Shown here piece after piece: positions 27,677-36,858 of a stretch of DNA of 64,000 nucleotides. Below the pieces are notes generated by a model. The model did not search any database. It was not told the origin of the DNA and worked only from the letters and a program-made list of their open reading frames with translations. The translations under genes were made by a program, and so were the position numbers. Location of the stretch: contig CAZYAN010000009.1 in NCBI GenBank assembly GCA_964645585.1, positions 24,197 to 88,196 of the forward strand, in the 5' to 3' direction. The DNA is from DATGSL01 sp964645585 (GTDB lineage Bacteria > Verrucomicrobiota > Verrucomicrobiia > Opitutales > T3Sed10-336). Each line of letters begins with the position of its first letter. The stretch's first letter is position 1.

Positions 27677-27952
27677 ATGATGTCGCACGACTCCCCGACG
27701 GAAAGCGCCAGACGCTATTGGCGCGTCAACCTTTGCCTGCTCGCTATCCTCCTTCCAATTTGGTTTGTTGTCTCCTTTGCGTTGAGCATCTGGTGGGCGG
27801 ACCGGCTGAATCAATTTTCCATCGGCGGCTTTCCCTTGGGATTTTGGATTTCCCAGCAGGGCGCCATCTATGTCTTCGTGCTGCTGATCCTGATCTATGC
27901 CTGCGTGATGGGCCGCCTCGACCGTCGCTACAACGCGAAGGAGGGGCGCTGA
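27677..27952 (+). CDS. DUF4212 small subunit of sodium/solute symporter
   Basis: A 91-residue protein with two TM helices (about 18-40 and 55-80). It shows the DUF4212 features YWRVNLCLLAILLPIWFVVS and FPLGFWISQQGAIYVFV, and ends in a basic LDRRYNAKEGR. Members of this family are always found in front of a VC_2705-type sodium:solute symporter, as here, and are thought to form its small subunit. Two adjacent ATG codons (27677, 27680) can serve as start. The stop is one base before the symporter ATG, so the two genes are translated together. Confidence 0.88.
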   Translation: MMSHDSPTESARRYWRVNLCLLAILLPIWFVVSFALSIWWADRLNQFSIGGFPLGFWISQQGAIYVFVLLILIYACVMGRLDRRYNAKEGR

Positions 27953-27953
27953 G

Positions 27954-29693
27954 ATGGACATCAAAACCTGGACCTACATCCTGGTCGCGCTGAGCTTTGG
28001 CTTGTACATCGCGATCGCTGTGATCACCCGCGTGCGAAACACGCGCGGTTTTTACGTGGCGGGACACGGCGTGCCGGCGGTCTTCAATGGAATGGCGACA
28101 GCGGCAGACTGGATGAGCGCCGCCTCGTTCATCTCGATGGCAGGCATGATTTCCTACATGGGCTACAAAGGCTCGGTGTACCTGCTCGGCTGGACGGGCG
28201 GCTACGTTTTGCTGGCTCTCCTTCTTGCCCCGTACCTGCGAAAATTTGGCAAGTTCACCGTGCCGGATTTCGTCGGCGACCGCTACTACTCCAACATCGC
28301 CCGCGGAGTCGCTATTTTTTGCGCCATCTTTGTCTCGTTTACCTACGTCGCCGGGCAGATGCGCGGAGTCGGAGTCGTCTTTTCACGCTTTCTGGAAGTT
28401 GAGGTCAATACCGGCGTCATCATCGGCATGGTGATCGTCTTTCTCTATGCGACGATGGGAGGGATGAAGGGCATCACCTGGACCCAAGTCGCCCAATACC
28501 TGGTGCTCATCGTCGCCTATATCGTGCCGGCAGTGGCGATTTCATGGCAGCTCACCGGCCAGCCGATCCCCCAGTTTGGATTCGGCGGGACAATTGCCGG
28601 GGGCGAACATGCCGGTGTCAAACTGCTCCAGGCCATCGACCAAATTCACCGCGATCTCGGCCTTCCGGAATACACCGCCGCGTATGGTGAAGTCGGCCCA
28701 AGCATGTTCAATATGATCGCGATCACGCTGGCATTAATGGCCGGAACGGCCGGTCTGCCGCACGTGATCATCCGCTTCTACACCGTCCGGACGGTCCACG
28801 CCGCGCGCTGGAGCGCCTTCTGGGCGATTCTTTTCATCGGAATGCTCTACACAACCGCACCGGCGATCGCCGCGTTCGCACGCGTCAATCTCGTGGAAAC
28901 GTTACACGAAGTCCCCTACGAGGAGCGCCCCGCCTGGTTTCAGAATTGGGAGCAAACCGGATTGATTGAATTTAACGACAAGAACGGCGACGGCATTATG
29001 GTGTTCAATGCCGATCCCGAGATCAGCGAAATCACCGTCGACCGCGACATCATCGTCCTCGCCAACCCCGAAATCGCCAAGCTCCCGGCCTGGATCGTCG
29101 GACTGGTCGCGGCTGGCGGCCTCGCCGCCGCCCTCTCCACAGCGGCCGGCCTTCTTTTGGTCATCTCGTCGAGCATTAGCCATGACCTGATCAAGCGGAT
29201 CCTGCGTCCGTCGATGAGCGAGAAAGAAGAATTGTTCGCGGCGCGCGTCGCCGCCGGTATCGCGGTCGTGATCGCCGGCTATTTCGGGATCAATCCCCCA
29301 GGATTCGTCGCTCAGGTGGTCGCGTTTGCCTTCGGTCTCGCGGCCAGCAGCTTCTTCCCAATCATTGTCCTCGGAATCTTCAGCACGCGCACCACGCGCG
29401 AAGGGGCAATCGCGGGAATGCTGACCGGTATCCTCTTCACCGGCGCCTACATCATCTATTTCCGCTTCTTCCAGCCGGAAGCAGGCGCCGACGAATGGCT
29501 TTTTGGCATCAGTCCGGAAGGGATTGGCACGGTCGGCATGATCCTGAACTTCGCCGTTACCCTGATCGTGACCGCCTTCACGAAGCCGCCGCCGGCGCAT
29601 GTCCAAATGACCGTTCGCAATATCCGCCTGCCAACGGTTCCAACAACTCCCGCGGAGGAAGCGGCACAGGAGACCGTGCCAAGCGAGGGCTGA
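27954..29693 (+). CDS. sodium/solute symporter, VC_2705 subfamily (ActP-like)
   Basis: A 579-residue polytopic inner-membrane protein of the SSS family. Diagnostic stretches are RGFYVAGHGVPAVFNGMATA (slightly different at the first residues), ADWMSAASFISMAGMI, MGYKGSVYLLGWTGGYVLLA and LRKFGKFTVPDFVGDRYYS, which match the VC_2705/ActP-like branch. It should import a small organic anion such as acetate with sodium; the substrate cannot be read from sequence. A loop of about 60 residues (near 320-385) with DKNGDG and predicted polar character precedes later helices. GGAGGGG stands directly upstream of the ATG, within the end of the DUF4212 gene. Confidence 0.92.
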   Translation: MDIKTWTYILVALSFGLYIAIAVITRVRNTRGFYVAGHGVPAVFNGMATAADWMSAASFISMAGMISYMGYKGSVYLLGWTGGYVLLALLLAPYLRKFGKFTVPDFVGDRYYSNIARGVAIFCAIFVSFTYVAGQMRGVGVVFSRFLEVEVNTGVIIGMVIVFLYATMGGMKGITWTQVAQYLVLIVAYIVPAVAISWQLTGQPIPQFGFGGTIAGGEHAGVKLLQAIDQIHRDLGLPEYTAAYGEVGPSMFNMIAITLALMAGTAGLPHVIIRFYTVRTVHAARWSAFWAILFIGMLYTTAPAIAAFARVNLVETLHEVPYEERPAWFQNWEQTGLIEFNDKNGDGIMVFNADPEISEITVDRDIIVLANPEIAKLPAWIVGLVAAGGLAAALSTAAGLLLVISSSISHDLIKRILRPSMSEKEELFAARVAAGIAVVIAGYFGINPPGFVAQVVAFAFGLAASSFFPIIVLGIFSTRTTREGAIAGMLTGILFTGAYIIYFRFFQPEAGADEWLFGISPEGIGTVGMILNFAVTLIVTAFTKPPPAHVQMTVRNIRLPTVPTTPAEEAAQETVPSEG

Positions 29694-29729
29694 GGGTTTC
29701 CCATTAGCACCTGAAGGGCAGCCGAAAGC

Positions 29730-29804
29730 TGGTGCACCCACCGGGAGTCGAACCCAGATCGTCGGCTCCGGAGGCCGATGTTCTATCCATTGAACTATGG
29801 GTGC
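29730..29804 (-). tRNA. tRNA-Arg (anticodon CCG)
   Basis: On the minus strand the acceptor GCACCCA pairs perfectly with TGGGTGC. The anticodon stem TCGGC/GCCGA encloses loop CTCCGGA, giving anticodon CCG. The T-arm has GGGTTCGACTCCC. The discriminator is A and the CCA end is encoded. It lies between the symporter and coaC and reads toward the symporter gene's 3' end. Confidence 0.95.
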
Positions 29805-29909
29805 CGAAGAACTCGAAAAGATGACGGCGCAGACGCGAAATGCAAGTCTTTCCGGGAAGCAGCACGCGATTTTTGACGCGAACAACGAACGCACGCCGAA
29901 CGCGCGGCT

Positions 29910-30473
29910 CTACTTCCCCTTGACCTGAAAAATTTCGATCACTCGCTCAAGAATCTTGTCGACAGGCCAAAGCCGCCCCTGCCCCTCATAACCGCACGCG
30001 AGCATCCCTTCCTCAGGGCCGATGAATTCGTGCCCCCGCGCGCGAAGGGTCTCCAGATTGGCCCGAGTCGCCGGATGATCATACATTTTGCCATTCATCG
30101 CGGGAGCGATCAGCACCGGCGCCCGGCACGCCAAATAAAGCGACGTCAGCTCGTCATCGGCCAAACCGTGAGCGAATTTCGCGAGCAAGTCAGCCGTCGC
30201 CGGAGCGACCAGCAACAGATCGGCCTTGTCGGCCAGTTCAATATGCCCCGGCTGCCACCCCCGCCCTTCTTCCCAAAGCGACCGCGCCACCGGATTGCGG
30301 CTCAGCACTTCCAGCGTCATCGGAGTGATAAACTCCTCCGCCGCGCGAGTCATGACCACATACGGGTTCGCCCCGAGTCTTCGCAAGCCACTGACCAAAT
30401 CAGCCGCCTTGTACGCGGCGATCGATCCGGATACTCCGACAACAATGACCTTGCCGTTCAGCGGCTTGTCCAT
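29910..30473 (-). CDS. coaC: phosphopantothenoylcysteine decarboxylase
   Basis: A 187-residue flavoprotein of the HFCD family, catalysing the FMN-dependent decarboxylation of phosphopantothenoylcysteine in coenzyme A synthesis. The N-terminal GVSGSIAAYKAADLV and the later LLVAPATADLLAKFAHGLADD are FMN-site motifs. PAMNGKMYD is the substrate-binding clamp, and MLACGYEGQGRL carries the conserved Cys of the decarboxylase. It is a stand-alone CoaC, not fused to the CoaB ligase, so CoaB must be encoded elsewhere. It follows the ccsA-like gene after 55 bases on the same strand. Confidence 0.92.
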   Translation of the reverse strand: MDKPLNGKVIVVGVSGSIAAYKAADLVSGLRRLGANPYVVMTRAAEEFITPMTLEVLSRNPVARSLWEEGRGWQPGHIELADKADLLLVAPATADLLAKFAHGLADDELTSLYLACRAPVLIAPAMNGKMYDHPATRANLETLRARGHEFIGPEEGMLACGYEGQGRLWPVDKILERVIEIFQVKGK

Positions 30474-30528
30474 CGGTTCACAAAGGGTCTGCCTGACATA
30501 AAGCGCAACGAGAAATCGGCCGGCGCGC

Positions 30529-32490
30529 CTACTTCGCGCCGCCCGCCGTCGCCTCGGCTTCCGCCTGCGCTGCCGCTTTGGTGTCCGTCACGGCGATCGG
30601 CGCGGAAGCGGACGCGCCGCGGCCTTGATACCGCCGCATGAGAGCCGCCGCTACGAAGATCACTTCAAAAACCGCGAACGCTCCGACGTACTTCCCGCCC
30701 CCGGACCCGAATCCGTAGCTGTGCAAGCCGGCGCCCAAGACGAAATTGACGCCGTACCAGCACATGACAACGCTCATGAACCCGATCACCGCGCCAACGG
30801 TCATCCCGAAGCCTTTCCACCAGCCGGTGAGACGCCCGTGCAGCACAAACAGGTAACAGAGGATCGCGATCAGCGCCCAGGTTTCCTTCGGGTCCCAGCC
30901 CCAGAAGCGCCCCCAGGAATAATTGGCCCAAACCCCTCCAAGGATCACGCCGATCGTCAGGAGCAGAATCCCGACCTGGACCGCCCGATAAATGTAAGCG
31001 TGGAGAAAACGATTCTCCGGCATCCCCGGCCCCTTGATGATCTGCTTCGCCAGGACGACGTGCCCGAGCGCGAACGCGAGCGCAAATGCCGCATAGCTGA
31101 TCGTCACCGTCAGCACATGGGTCGTCAGCCAAAAATTATCCCGCAAAACCGGCGTCAGCGGATCGATGTTCGGGTTGAGAATCACCGGCACACTGTCCGC
31201 GAGAATCAGCAGCACCGCCGCCAGCAGTCCACCGCTTACCAAGTAATACCGGCAGCGGTAGCGCAGCTCGAACAGCAGCGAAAACAGCAGAAGTCCAAAA
31301 GCCACCCAAATGACGGTTTCATACATGTTCGTCACCGGCGCCCGCCCGGAAATATAAACGCGCAGGCCCATGCCAATGCCGAGCAAGAGCCACGCGACCG
31401 CCCCGGTGCCGATTCCAAACCAGAAACCGGCCCGCCGTCCGGCCGACCAGGTCAGGCTGAGCACGATCGGAGACAGCAGGCAGAGGATCCACGCCCAACG
31501 GAAAAATTTGGTGTGTTCATACAGCAGCTCCGCCTGGATTTTCCCTTCCGCGGGCATCACCTCCGGAGCAAGCTCCCGTTGCAGCGAAACAAAATCCCGC
31601 GAGGCCAGCGCAAAATCCTTTTCCAGCGGCTCCCCATGATAGGCGGCAAACAGCAGCACCGTTTCCCGGTTCAACTCCCCCCAGGAATCGCCAGCGTAAT
31701 ATTTTCCGCCTTCCGGAACCGATACCCATGTTCCGCTCGCATCATCCGGATGCGGAACCACCGCGAACGCAGCCCCGCTTTGCAGTTGCTGGAAGGTCAG
31801 CAGACGCTGCGCCACCGTCGAAAACTTCTCCTGCAGCTCGGAAAACGCTTCCGCCCCTTCGCGGGAGCGCACGTCCTCCATCTCCTCATACAGCGTCTGG
31901 AACCGCGCGCTGCCGACAATCTCGCGAAACGAAAACCGGCTCCGCTCCAGGTCCAAATCAAGCGCTTCCTTCAAACCGCGGTGGTCGACCTTGATCACCG
32001 GCTGACCCGACCAGTCCCGCCCGCTCAGCCAGATCGAAACGATAAAGGGCATCGGCGAAACTTCGACCGACGGCGCGATCTCAAACTTCGACCGGCCGGC
32101 CATCGTCAGCAGCGACTCGCGGGCAAAGGTCAACAACGGCTTCTTGCGCCCGCCCGCCTGGATGATCAGCCCTTCCAACGCGGAATAATCGTGGTCCGGG
32201 AGCAAAACCGCCGGATCCACCGGCCGCGCCTCAGCCTCCGGTCGCTCCATCGCCGCGACATCCAAATGCGGATGATCATGCGCGTGATCGTGCGCTTCGC
32301 CTTCCGGGTGAGCATGATCATGAGCGCCGGCATGGGCGTGATCGTGGCCGGCGTGATCGTGAGGCGCCGCTCCTGAAGCGGAAGCCTCTTCCGTCCCCGT
32401 CTCCGGGGAGGCTGCCGGAACCGCGACAAGCGCGATCGGCGCGAAGAGCAGGGCGGTCGAGGCCGCCATTGCGAGCAGGTTCTTTTTCAT
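30529..32490 (-). CDS. ccsA: cytochrome c biogenesis protein CcsA/ResC with His-rich periplasmic N-terminus
   Basis: A 653-residue membrane protein of System II cytochrome c maturation, which exports heme and attaches it to apocytochromes together with ResB. The heme-handling WWD motif (WGRFWGWDPKETWAL) lies near residue 540, among about eight C-terminal TM helices; flanking conserved His residues are present (LTTHVLTV, LHSYGFG). Ahead of this core are a signal sequence, a stretch of residues about 43-75 dense in His (HDHAGHDHAHAGAHDHAH and similar), and a ~230-residue periplasmic domain. The His-rich part may bind metal or heme. The gene starts seven bases after resB. Confidence 0.9.
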   Translation of the reverse strand: MKKNLLAMAASTALLFAPIALVAVPAASPETGTEEASASGAAPHDHAGHDHAHAGAHDHAHPEGEAHDHAHDHPHLDVAAMERPEAEARPVDPAVLLPDHDYSALEGLIIQAGGRKKPLLTFARESLLTMAGRSKFEIAPSVEVSPMPFIVSIWLSGRDWSGQPVIKVDHRGLKEALDLDLERSRFSFREIVGSARFQTLYEEMEDVRSREGAEAFSELQEKFSTVAQRLLTFQQLQSGAAFAVVPHPDDASGTWVSVPEGGKYYAGDSWGELNRETVLLFAAYHGEPLEKDFALASRDFVSLQRELAPEVMPAEGKIQAELLYEHTKFFRWAWILCLLSPIVLSLTWSAGRRAGFWFGIGTGAVAWLLLGIGMGLRVYISGRAPVTNMYETVIWVAFGLLLFSLLFELRYRCRYYLVSGGLLAAVLLILADSVPVILNPNIDPLTPVLRDNFWLTTHVLTVTISYAAFALAFALGHVVLAKQIIKGPGMPENRFLHAYIYRAVQVGILLLTIGVILGGVWANYSWGRFWGWDPKETWALIAILCYLFVLHGRLTGWWKGFGMTVGAVIGFMSVVMCWYGVNFVLGAGLHSYGFGSGGGKYVGAFAVFEVIFVAAALMRRYQGRGASASAPIAVTDTKAAAQAEAEATAGGAK

Positions 32491-32497
32491 GGTTGCG

Positions 32498-34159
32498 TTA
32501 GCCCTCCTGGCCTTTTCGTTGCAGCGCGTTCAGTTCATCGATATCCAGTTCGTCGATGATGTCTTCCGGACGACGGCTTCGATACGAGCGCTTAAAGAAA
32601 ATAAGATAGATACCACAGACGATTGTCAGGGATCCTATCCATTTAAAGAACCAGCCCGGATCACGCAAGACTTGCACTGAGCTTTCGGTCAAGTCCTCCG
32701 GGTTCCAGGAGGCCTGCGAAAACTTATAGGTGAATCCGGTCGCGAGCCGGTGAAACCCTGGCGGGTAAACGGCGGGAACATTCATCCCGCAGGAGTCTTC
32801 CACCACGTCGCCGGTTTGCGCATTCGTGAAGCGCAAATAGCTCGTAAAGTTGGCCGGGTTATCCGTCCCTTCGTCTCGCGGAACTTCGAAATTCATCAGC
32901 TCAACCTGGAAGGGCAGCGGCTCGCGCTTGTATCCAAACGCGAAACTTACCCGCTCATCATCAAGCCTGATGACGTGCGGGTCGCCCGCGACAAACCACT
33001 GGGGCTCGCTCTTCCGCCCGTCGCCCCAGTCGAGCCAGCCGCGCACCGCCGTCAGCCCGCCGGCTATCGCCGACTCCGTTTCGTGAAAACGTTTGTCCAT
33101 TCTCGCCTCCGGAAGAACCTCAACCAGCGTCACGGTCCAATCCGCCCAGCCAGGCTGAAACCGGTCTCCGGGGACGAGCGTTCCTTCCTCGACGGCTCCG
33201 CTCGAGTTCACCGCGTGATACTCGACCCGGCCGTCATCACTGATCCGAAGTTGCAGCAGCGGCGACGGGTTCTCCATCTGCCCGAAGGTTCGGTCGATCG
33301 TGCGGCCCAGGCTGATTTGCGCGAGGCCGCCCAAGTCATAGAAGGATCCGTCCACCGGTTCTTCAATCAGCTCCACGCGCGTCGGCGCCCCGCCCATCAT
33401 CGCGCTTCGCAAGTCGAGGCGCACGGCACCGGCCGGACTTCCCGGACTCGCCGTTACAGTCGTTTCTTCGACGAGCCTTTCGGTGTAACGGTCAAACACG
33501 AGCGTCGGTTCCGACGGCGCTCGGTTAAACCACTTGGTCGCCAGCCGTGCAAACGGGGCCGCCGGCGAACGGCTGTAATGGCCCGGCACCGGCATGTAGC
33601 GCGGCTTGTCCTCCGTCGGCTGACTGAGATCGACAGGAAAGGGCGCGCGATACAATTGGTCCGTCCGCGGATCGCCAAACTGAATCGCCATTTCCGCCAG
33701 CAGCAGATAGCGTTGCGGCGCCTCCCCCGTATGGAGCGTCATCGATCCCTCGATCCCGAAATGCTTCCCAATGATCGCGCCGATCAGCAAAATGATGATC
33801 CCGGCATGCGTCACCACGAACCCCGTGTGCTTCTTCTTCCACGGCAGCCGGGTCAGCGTCGCCGCGGCCAGATTGATGCAGAGAACGATCAGCCAAAAGG
33901 TGAACCAGGTGGCGTCGTAGATTCTGTGTCTCGCCAGCCGCGCGTCGAATTGGCTTTCCGTAACCGTCCCGAAAATCGACGCCAGGATGATCACGATAAA
34001 CAACAGCATCGCCAGCTTGAGCGAGCCGAGCGCGTGAATTACGATCCACCCAAGCCCTTGGTGGTGAGCTGGACGCGCTGATCCGATTCTCCACCGGCGA
34101 CGCCGCTTTGATGGAGGTTTTCTTCTCGGTTCTGCACTTTGCTGCTTCACATCGGCCAT
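32498..34159 (-). CDS. resB: cytochrome c biogenesis protein ResB
   Basis: A 553-residue ResB/Ccs1 family protein, partner of CcsA in System II heme ligation. The basic N-terminus leads to TM helices (LGSLKLAMLLFIVIILASIF, FTFWLIVLCINLAAATL and HAGIIILLIGAIIG). A large periplasmic domain follows, and the final TM is near the C-terminus (SLTIVCGIYLIFF), before a short cytoplasmic tail. The typical NxxAA-type region and the HAGI motif after the second helix are seen. The ATG at 34159 is chosen because AGGG precedes it; a GTG at 34210 would add 17 residues without a ribosome binding site. It forms an operon with the following ccsA gene. Confidence 0.88.
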   Translation of the reverse strand: MADVKQQSAEPRRKPPSKRRRRWRIGSARPAHHQGLGWIVIHALGSLKLAMLLFIVIILASIFGTVTESQFDARLARHRIYDATWFTFWLIVLCINLAAATLTRLPWKKKHTGFVVTHAGIIILLIGAIIGKHFGIEGSMTLHTGEAPQRYLLLAEMAIQFGDPRTDQLYRAPFPVDLSQPTEDKPRYMPVPGHYSRSPAAPFARLATKWFNRAPSEPTLVFDRYTERLVEETTVTASPGSPAGAVRLDLRSAMMGGAPTRVELIEEPVDGSFYDLGGLAQISLGRTIDRTFGQMENPSPLLQLRISDDGRVEYHAVNSSGAVEEGTLVPGDRFQPGWADWTVTLVEVLPEARMDKRFHETESAIAGGLTAVRGWLDWGDGRKSEPQWFVAGDPHVIRLDDERVSFAFGYKREPLPFQVELMNFEVPRDEGTDNPANFTSYLRFTNAQTGDVVEDSCGMNVPAVYPPGFHRLATGFTYKFSQASWNPEDLTESSVQVLRDPGWFFKWIGSLTIVCGIYLIFFKRSYRSRRPEDIIDELDIDELNALQRKGQEG

Positions 34160-34384
34160 GCGTACGTCCCTGATAAAAAGCGGAAGGTAGTCCCAGTCAG
34201 GCTTCCGCACAATGAAATATGAGAATCTATAAAGAGAGAGACCCGTTCCAGTAAGTGTCGCTTATGCCCCGAAACCAGTCCTTTGCTTCCTCCCTTCGAG
34301 CCCCGTCACCGCGAAATGTTCCCGGCGATGCGGACCGCGGAGACTTTGCGGCCGCCAGGGTGAGCCCGGCGGATCTGGCGAAAT

Positions 34385-35557
34385 TCAACGAGTAACAATA
34401 TCGTCCACGTGCAGAATAAATCCGCGCAAATATTCGCTTTCCGGCATGCCGGGCAGAACCGGATGATCGGGCGGCTGATGACAGAATTCGAGCACCCGGA
34501 CCTCGCGGCGGGCGTCCGCCGCCGCCTCACCGAGCACCGCCAAAAACTCCGCCGCCCCAAAATGGTGCGAACACGAATAGGTCGCCAGAATTCCGCCCGG
34601 CGACAACTGTTTCATCGCCCGAAGATTAACCTCCTTATACCCGCGCGCCGCTCCGGAAAGTTCACCCCGCGACTTTCCAAACGGAGGCGGATCCAAGACA
34701 ATCAGATCCCAGGTTTCATCAGTTTGTCTCAGAAAATCGAATACATTCGCCACCGTGAAATCCGCCTGAAGCCCGTTGCGCTCGGCGTTCCGCTCCGCCT
34801 GCTCGATCGCTTCCGCGGAATTGTCGACACCCTGCACCGACGCCGCCCCCGCACGCGCGGCATGCAGCGCGAACCCGCCTTGGTTGCAGAACGCGTCCAG
34901 CACCCGCCGGCCGGGAGCGTACGCCGCGACTCGACGATGCTCCTCGCGCTGATCGAGATAAAGACCGGTCTTTTGGCCGCGCGTCAGGTCGATCCCAAAT
35001 TCAACGCCTCCGACATCGAGCCAGGCGGGCGCCAGATCGTTCCCCGAGCGCGTAAAGATGATTTCCTCCAGCCCTTCCCGCTGCCGCACCGATACGTCAT
35101 TGCGAAAGACGATGTCACGCGGCTGCAGCAGTTCATGCAGCAGATCGCCGATGAGTCCGAGCCGTTTGTCCATCGCGAGCGTCACCGCCTGGACCGCCAG
35201 CAGATCGCCGTATTGGTCGACGATCAGCCCGGGCAAACCGTCCGAGTCCGACCAGACCAGCCGCCGCGCCGCTTCATCCCGTCGCCGGCTAATCGCGCTT
35301 GCCAGCGCCGAACGCAGCAACTCCTCGTCCAGCGCAACGATCCCGCGTGCAAACCGTCGCCAGGCAATTTGCGAACGGCTGTTATAAATCCCGCTCCCGA
35401 GCAACCGGCCGCGCGCGTCTTTGCAAAGCACCGCTTCGCCGTCCAGCTCCGCCGGCAGCAACCGCTCGATTTCATTCGCGAACACCCACGGATGGCCGCG
35501 CAGCACCCGCGGCCGGTTCGACGGCTTTAACCGAAGCGATGGCATTCGCGCCTTCAT
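34385..35557 (-). CDS. rlmI: RlmI-family 23S rRNA methyltransferase with N-terminal PUA domain
   Basis: A 390-residue enzyme resembling RlmI, which makes m5C1962 in 23S rRNA with SAM as methyl donor. The N-terminal PUA-like part begins with NRPRVLRGHPWVFANEIE. The central part contains DGLPGLIVDQYG. The C-terminal Rossmann fold has motif I VLDAFCNQGGFALHAARAGA and motif IV IVLDPPPFGKS, and the probable catalytic Cys is in LATYSCSHHF. The ATG at 35557 is preferred; a GTG at 35587 inside the end of the upstream permease gene is an alternative. Its nearness to the LptF/G-type gene implies co-transcription. Confidence 0.87.
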   Translation of the reverse strand: MKARMPSLRLKPSNRPRVLRGHPWVFANEIERLLPAELDGEAVLCKDARGRLLGSGIYNSRSQIAWRRFARGIVALDEELLRSALASAISRRRDEAARRLVWSDSDGLPGLIVDQYGDLLAVQAVTLAMDKRLGLIGDLLHELLQPRDIVFRNDVSVRQREGLEEIIFTRSGNDLAPAWLDVGGVEFGIDLTRGQKTGLYLDQREEHRRVAAYAPGRRVLDAFCNQGGFALHAARAGAASVQGVDNSAEAIEQAERNAERNGLQADFTVANVFDFLRQTDETWDLIVLDPPPFGKSRGELSGAARGYKEVNLRAMKQLSPGGILATYSCSHHFGAAEFLAVLGEAAADARREVRVLEFCHQPPDHPVLPGMPESEYLRGFILHVDDIVTR

Positions 35558-35576
35558 GAAAATTTTCCGGTCTGGT

Positions 35577-36707
35577 TTATTTGACACGTCGAAAAAACCA
35601 GATGGCCACGAGTCCCATCACGAAGACCGGCATCCACGCCGCGACCATCGGCGCCAGCGCCCCGCGTTCTCCGACAATTCGAGCGATGTTTTCCAGGACA
35701 TAATACGCGGCGAAAAGTCCGAGCGACTTCGAGATTCCGACCATCGGATTAACGCGAACGCCCGTCGTCGCAAATGGAATCGCCAAGCCGACAATGATCA
35801 AACAGCTGAACGCGCCCGCCATCACAGTGTGATATTGAACCTGCAGTCCGTTCGCCTTCGGATGGTCCTCACCGAGCAGGTCGAGCATCATGCCGATTTC
35901 ATGGAGCGAAAGATCGCGCGACTTCTTGTTGAACAGCAGCATCGTCTCCGGCGTTTCGTTGAATGTATCGTTCATGTACTGCTCGAATTGCGGAGACTCC
36001 ATCGACTCGCCGGTCTCCGGGTCGAAGATCATCCGCCGTCCGTCAATAAATACCCACTGCTGCCAGTAATCGTCAAAATACGCCTCCCGGGCCATCACGC
36101 GCTCGACCTCCCGCCGTTCCTCGTTGAGCTGAAACACGCTCACGCCAAACGCCCGGTAGGTAAACTGACTGAACCGGTTCATGAACCAGATGCGGTTCTC
36201 GCTCCGGTTGTCGAACGCGAGCGTTCGAATCAAACCGACATCCTCCGTCCCGCGGGCCTCCGCCAAATAGGAAAACTCAATACCGTCGCGCATGCGCCGC
36301 GACTGCTCCACCGACCACGGAACCACCCGCGCGTTGAGACCGAGTAAAAGAATCGACAGCAGCGCCCCGCAAATCCAGATGGTGACCGTGATCCTGCCGA
36401 TGCTCATCCCGCTCGCCCGCAAGGCCACAAATTCATTGTTGCGGTGCAAATTGCCGAGACAAAACAGGAGCGAAAGCAGCAAAGCGATCGGCAGAACGAT
36501 CGGCAGAAATCCCGGAATGAGCACGAGATAATAAAGAAGGATCTGCCGCAAACCCGCCTGATAATCCATCAGGTCGCCGAAGTTCGAGTACATGTCGTTG
36601 AGCACCAGCAACCCCATCGTCACGGCAATGGAGATGCCAAACACCTTCAGCCACTCGCGCAGAATGTATCGGTCAACGGTCTTCAACGGTGGTAAAAGCA
36701 ATGGCAA
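35577..36707 (-). CDS. LptF/LptG-family lipopolysaccharide export permease
   Basis: A 376-residue inner-membrane protein of the LptF/G family, the permease half of the ABC machine that extracts LPS for transport to the outer membrane. It starts DRYILREWLKVFGISIAVTM, has TM helices near 20-45, 60-85 and 105-125, a central periplasmic beta-jellyroll (about 130-290), and three C-terminal helices ending MGLVAIWFFRRVK. No ATG is available at the N-terminus. The frame opens with TTG at 36707; downstream TTG codons at 36701 (about six bases after GGGGGA) or 36686 are equally possible. It is the only LptF/G member here; its partner and LptB are not in the window. Confidence 0.86.
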   Translation of the reverse strand: MPLLLPPLKTVDRYILREWLKVFGISIAVTMGLLVLNDMYSNFGDLMDYQAGLRQILLYYLVLIPGFLPIVLPIALLLSLLFCLGNLHRNNEFVALRASGMSIGRITVTIWICGALLSILLLGLNARVVPWSVEQSRRMRDGIEFSYLAEARGTEDVGLIRTLAFDNRSENRIWFMNRFSQFTYRAFGVSVFQLNEERREVERVMAREAYFDDYWQQWVFIDGRRMIFDPETGESMESPQFEQYMNDTFNETPETMLLFNKKSRDLSLHEIGMMLDLLGEDHPKANGLQVQYHTVMAGAFSCLIIVGLAIPFATTGVRVNPMVGISKSLGLFAAYYVLENIARIVGERGALAPMVAAWMPVFVMGLVAIWFFRRVK

Positions 36708-36858
36708 TCCCCCCGCTCCGCAAGCGGGAAAAATAAAAGTCGCTGATCCCAGCCCGGCTCACGATGCTCGCCCCCGCGGCTCGACTTCCCAAAGTTGAGG
36801 CCCCCGGGCACCCCGCAATTCAGGACCTGGGCGAATCCATCCGCGGCATCGCCCTCGA

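Noticed and set aside
30625..32376. plus-strand frame of 583 codons opposite ccsA
   Set aside because: Shadow frame; the minus strand has the WWD motif and membrane helices.
34160..34384. small gene between resB and rlmI
   Set aside because: Short frames only, without a start signal or motif; treated as a leader and promoter region.
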